Source of the DNA: Allomuricauda sp.
Lineage (GTDB): Bacteria > Bacteroidota > Bacteroidia > Flavobacteriales > Flavobacteriaceae
Direction: 5' to 3'
NCBI GenBank assembly: GCA_017795045.1
Contig: CP051244.1
Coordinates: forward strand, 1,227,407-1,291,406
DNA: 64,000 nucleotides
Made by a program: the position numbers and the translations under genes. Under the pieces are notes generated by a model that had not been told where the DNA came from, ran no database searches, and saw nothing but the letters and a program-made list of their open reading frames with translations. Of the stretch, positions 63,107-64,000 are shown piece by piece (positions within the stretch are counted from its first letter, which is position 1; the number at the start of each line of letters is the position of its first letter).

Positions 63107-64000
63107 ATGGAGGGAAGCATTGCTTTTTCAAATCTGGACAGGGATAAAATCCTAAAGAAACTGGCCAAAGAGCCCTTTGATCTCGTGGTAATCGGTGGTG
63201 GAATTACCGGGGCGGGAATAGCCTTGGATGCTTCTTCACGTGGATTGAAGACGGTTTTGGTGGAAAAGGGCGACTTTGCATCGGGCACCAGCAGCAAATC
63301 CACCAAATTGATCCACGGGGGACTTCGCTATTTAAAACAATTTGATTTTTGGCTGGTGAAAGAAGTAGGCTCCGAAAGGGCCATTGTACATAAACTGGCC
63401 CCCCATTTGGTCATTCCCGAGAAAATGTTGCTGCCCCTGATCGAGGGCGGTTCCTATGGAAAATGGTTGACCTCCATCGGTCTAAAAGTCTACGATATCT
63501 TGGCCCAAGTCACAGGGGATGACAAGCGGCAAATGTTGGAAAAAAAGGAAGCCATGAAGCTGGAGCCCCTGTTGCCCAAAAAGATACTGAACGGGGCTGG
63601 GTACTATGCCGAATACCGTACCGATGATGCCAGATTGACCTTGGAGAACATCAAGACCAGTCTTCATTATGGAACGCAAGTGCTCAACTATGCCAAGGTC
63701 ACGGATTTCATCTATGAAGATGAAAGAGTGGCCGGGGTAACCCTAAAGGATGAAGTGGCTGGAAAGGAAATCAACATAAAGTCCAAATACGTGATCAATG
63801 CGGCGGGACCTTGGGTAGATGAGTTGAGGGGCATGAACCACTCCAAGAAAGGAAAACGATTGCATTTGACCAAAGGGGTGCATTTGGTGTTTCCCCAAGA
63901 AAAACTCCCCGTAAAGCAATCCGTGTATTTTGATATTCCTGATGGTAGGATGATGTTCGCCATTCCGAGGGGAAAGGTGACCTACATCGGTACTACGGAT
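63107..64000 (+). CDS. glpD: Aerobic glycerol-3-phosphate dehydrogenase (5' part, cut by window end)
   Basis: The first 298 codons are visible; the gene continues beyond 64000. FAD-binding motif LVVIGGGITGAGIALDA (about 26-42), then EKGDFASGTSSKSTKLIHGGLRYL, and INAAGPWVDE. It oxidises glycerol-3-phosphate to dihydroxyacetone phosphate with quinone as acceptor, at the membrane. It lies three bases after the ABM gene stop, in the same operon. No glycerol uptake gene is in view. Confidence 0.95.
   Translation, partial: MEGSIAFSNLDRDKILKKLAKEPFDLVVIGGGITGAGIALDASSRGLKTVLVEKGDFASGTSSKSTKLIHGGLRYLKQFDFWLVKEVGSERAIVHKLAPHLVIPEKMLLPLIEGGSYGKWLTSIGLKVYDILAQVTGDDKRQMLEKKEAMKLEPLLPKKILNGAGYYAEYRTDDARLTLENIKTSLHYGTQVLNYAKVTDFIYEDERVAGVTLKDEVAGKEINIKSKYVINAAGPWVDELRGMNHSKKGKRLHLTKGVHLVFPQEKLPVKQSVYFDIPDGRMMFAIPRGKVTYIGTTD

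Overview
The window is 64 kb of chromosome from a marine-type member of the Flavobacteriaceae (Bacteroidota), probably close to Muricauda/Allomuricauda/Flagellimonas. The evidence for this is the Bacteroidota promoter signature (TTTG-N19-TAnnTTTG) seen repeatedly, the batABCDE operon, the IPExxxVDY protein between rnc and pyk, the OmpA protein with calcium-type TSP3 repeats, and the cluster RNase H-purN / acpP-fabF-rnc-IPExxxVDY-pyk. No tRNA, rRNA, insertion sequence, prophage or CRISPR array was seen. The genus is an inference; the phylum assignment is firm.

Layout. 0-1.2 kb: a HELAH metallopeptidase-like protein with a small overlapping partner, then an orphan terminator. 1.2-10.5 kb: an SDR oxidoreductase, then an AddAB-like helicase/nuclease pair whose two genes are separated by ompA and kbl. 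10.6-11.9 kb: superoxide dismutase, then a 670-base region holding three tandem small RNA-like units, each with its own promoter-like boxes and terminator. 11.9-20.7 kb: housekeeping genes purF, a PfkB kinase, RNase H, purN, acpP, fabF, rnc, an IPExxxVDY protein and pyk. 20.8-27.3 kb: an AraC regulator, a tiny His/Cys-rich ORF, an AhpD-like protein, a TetR regulator with a palindromic operator, a membrane protein, DNA polymerase IV, CYTH, lysoplasmalogenase and a secreted M20 hydrolase. 27.3-34.2 kb: a complete RND efflux operon (GbsR-MFP-RND-OMF-TetR) carrying a regulator at each end. 34.3-36.0 kb: pheS with a ceramidase-like membrane protein. 36.0-40.6 kb: an inorganic-anion island of SulP, beta-carbonic anhydrase and a second SulP, preceded by a small exported hypothetical protein.

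40.7-49.7 kb: the complete aerotolerance operon moxR-DUF58-(BatD/DUF4381-like)-batA-batB-batC-batD-batE. 49.9-52.7 kb: an aldo/keto reductase, an SDR and an AlbA_2 (Schlafen-like) protein in one operon. 52.7-55.5 kb: amylosucrase and a fructokinase-type kinase, a two-gene sucrose module. 55.7-58.0 kb: a phosphoesterase, an acyl-ACP desaturase and an HhH membrane-anchored protein. 58.0-58.5 kb: a non-coding stretch with three consecutive hairpins. 58.5-61.7 kb: ALDH7-type dehydrogenase, DUF1304, 3-hydroxyanthranilate dioxygenase and a CAP-domain lipoprotein. 61.8-64 kb: CvpA, a hypothetical protein, an antibiotic-monooxygenase-like protein and the start of glpD, which runs off the right edge.

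Most genes are ordinary for the group. The items most worth a second look are the triplicated small RNA units (11.3-11.86 kb), the structured gap at 58.27-58.40 kb, the SulP-CA-SulP island with an unusual acidic insertion in one SulP, the split addA/addB arrangement, and the doubly regulated efflux operon with a near-ideal promoter/operator.
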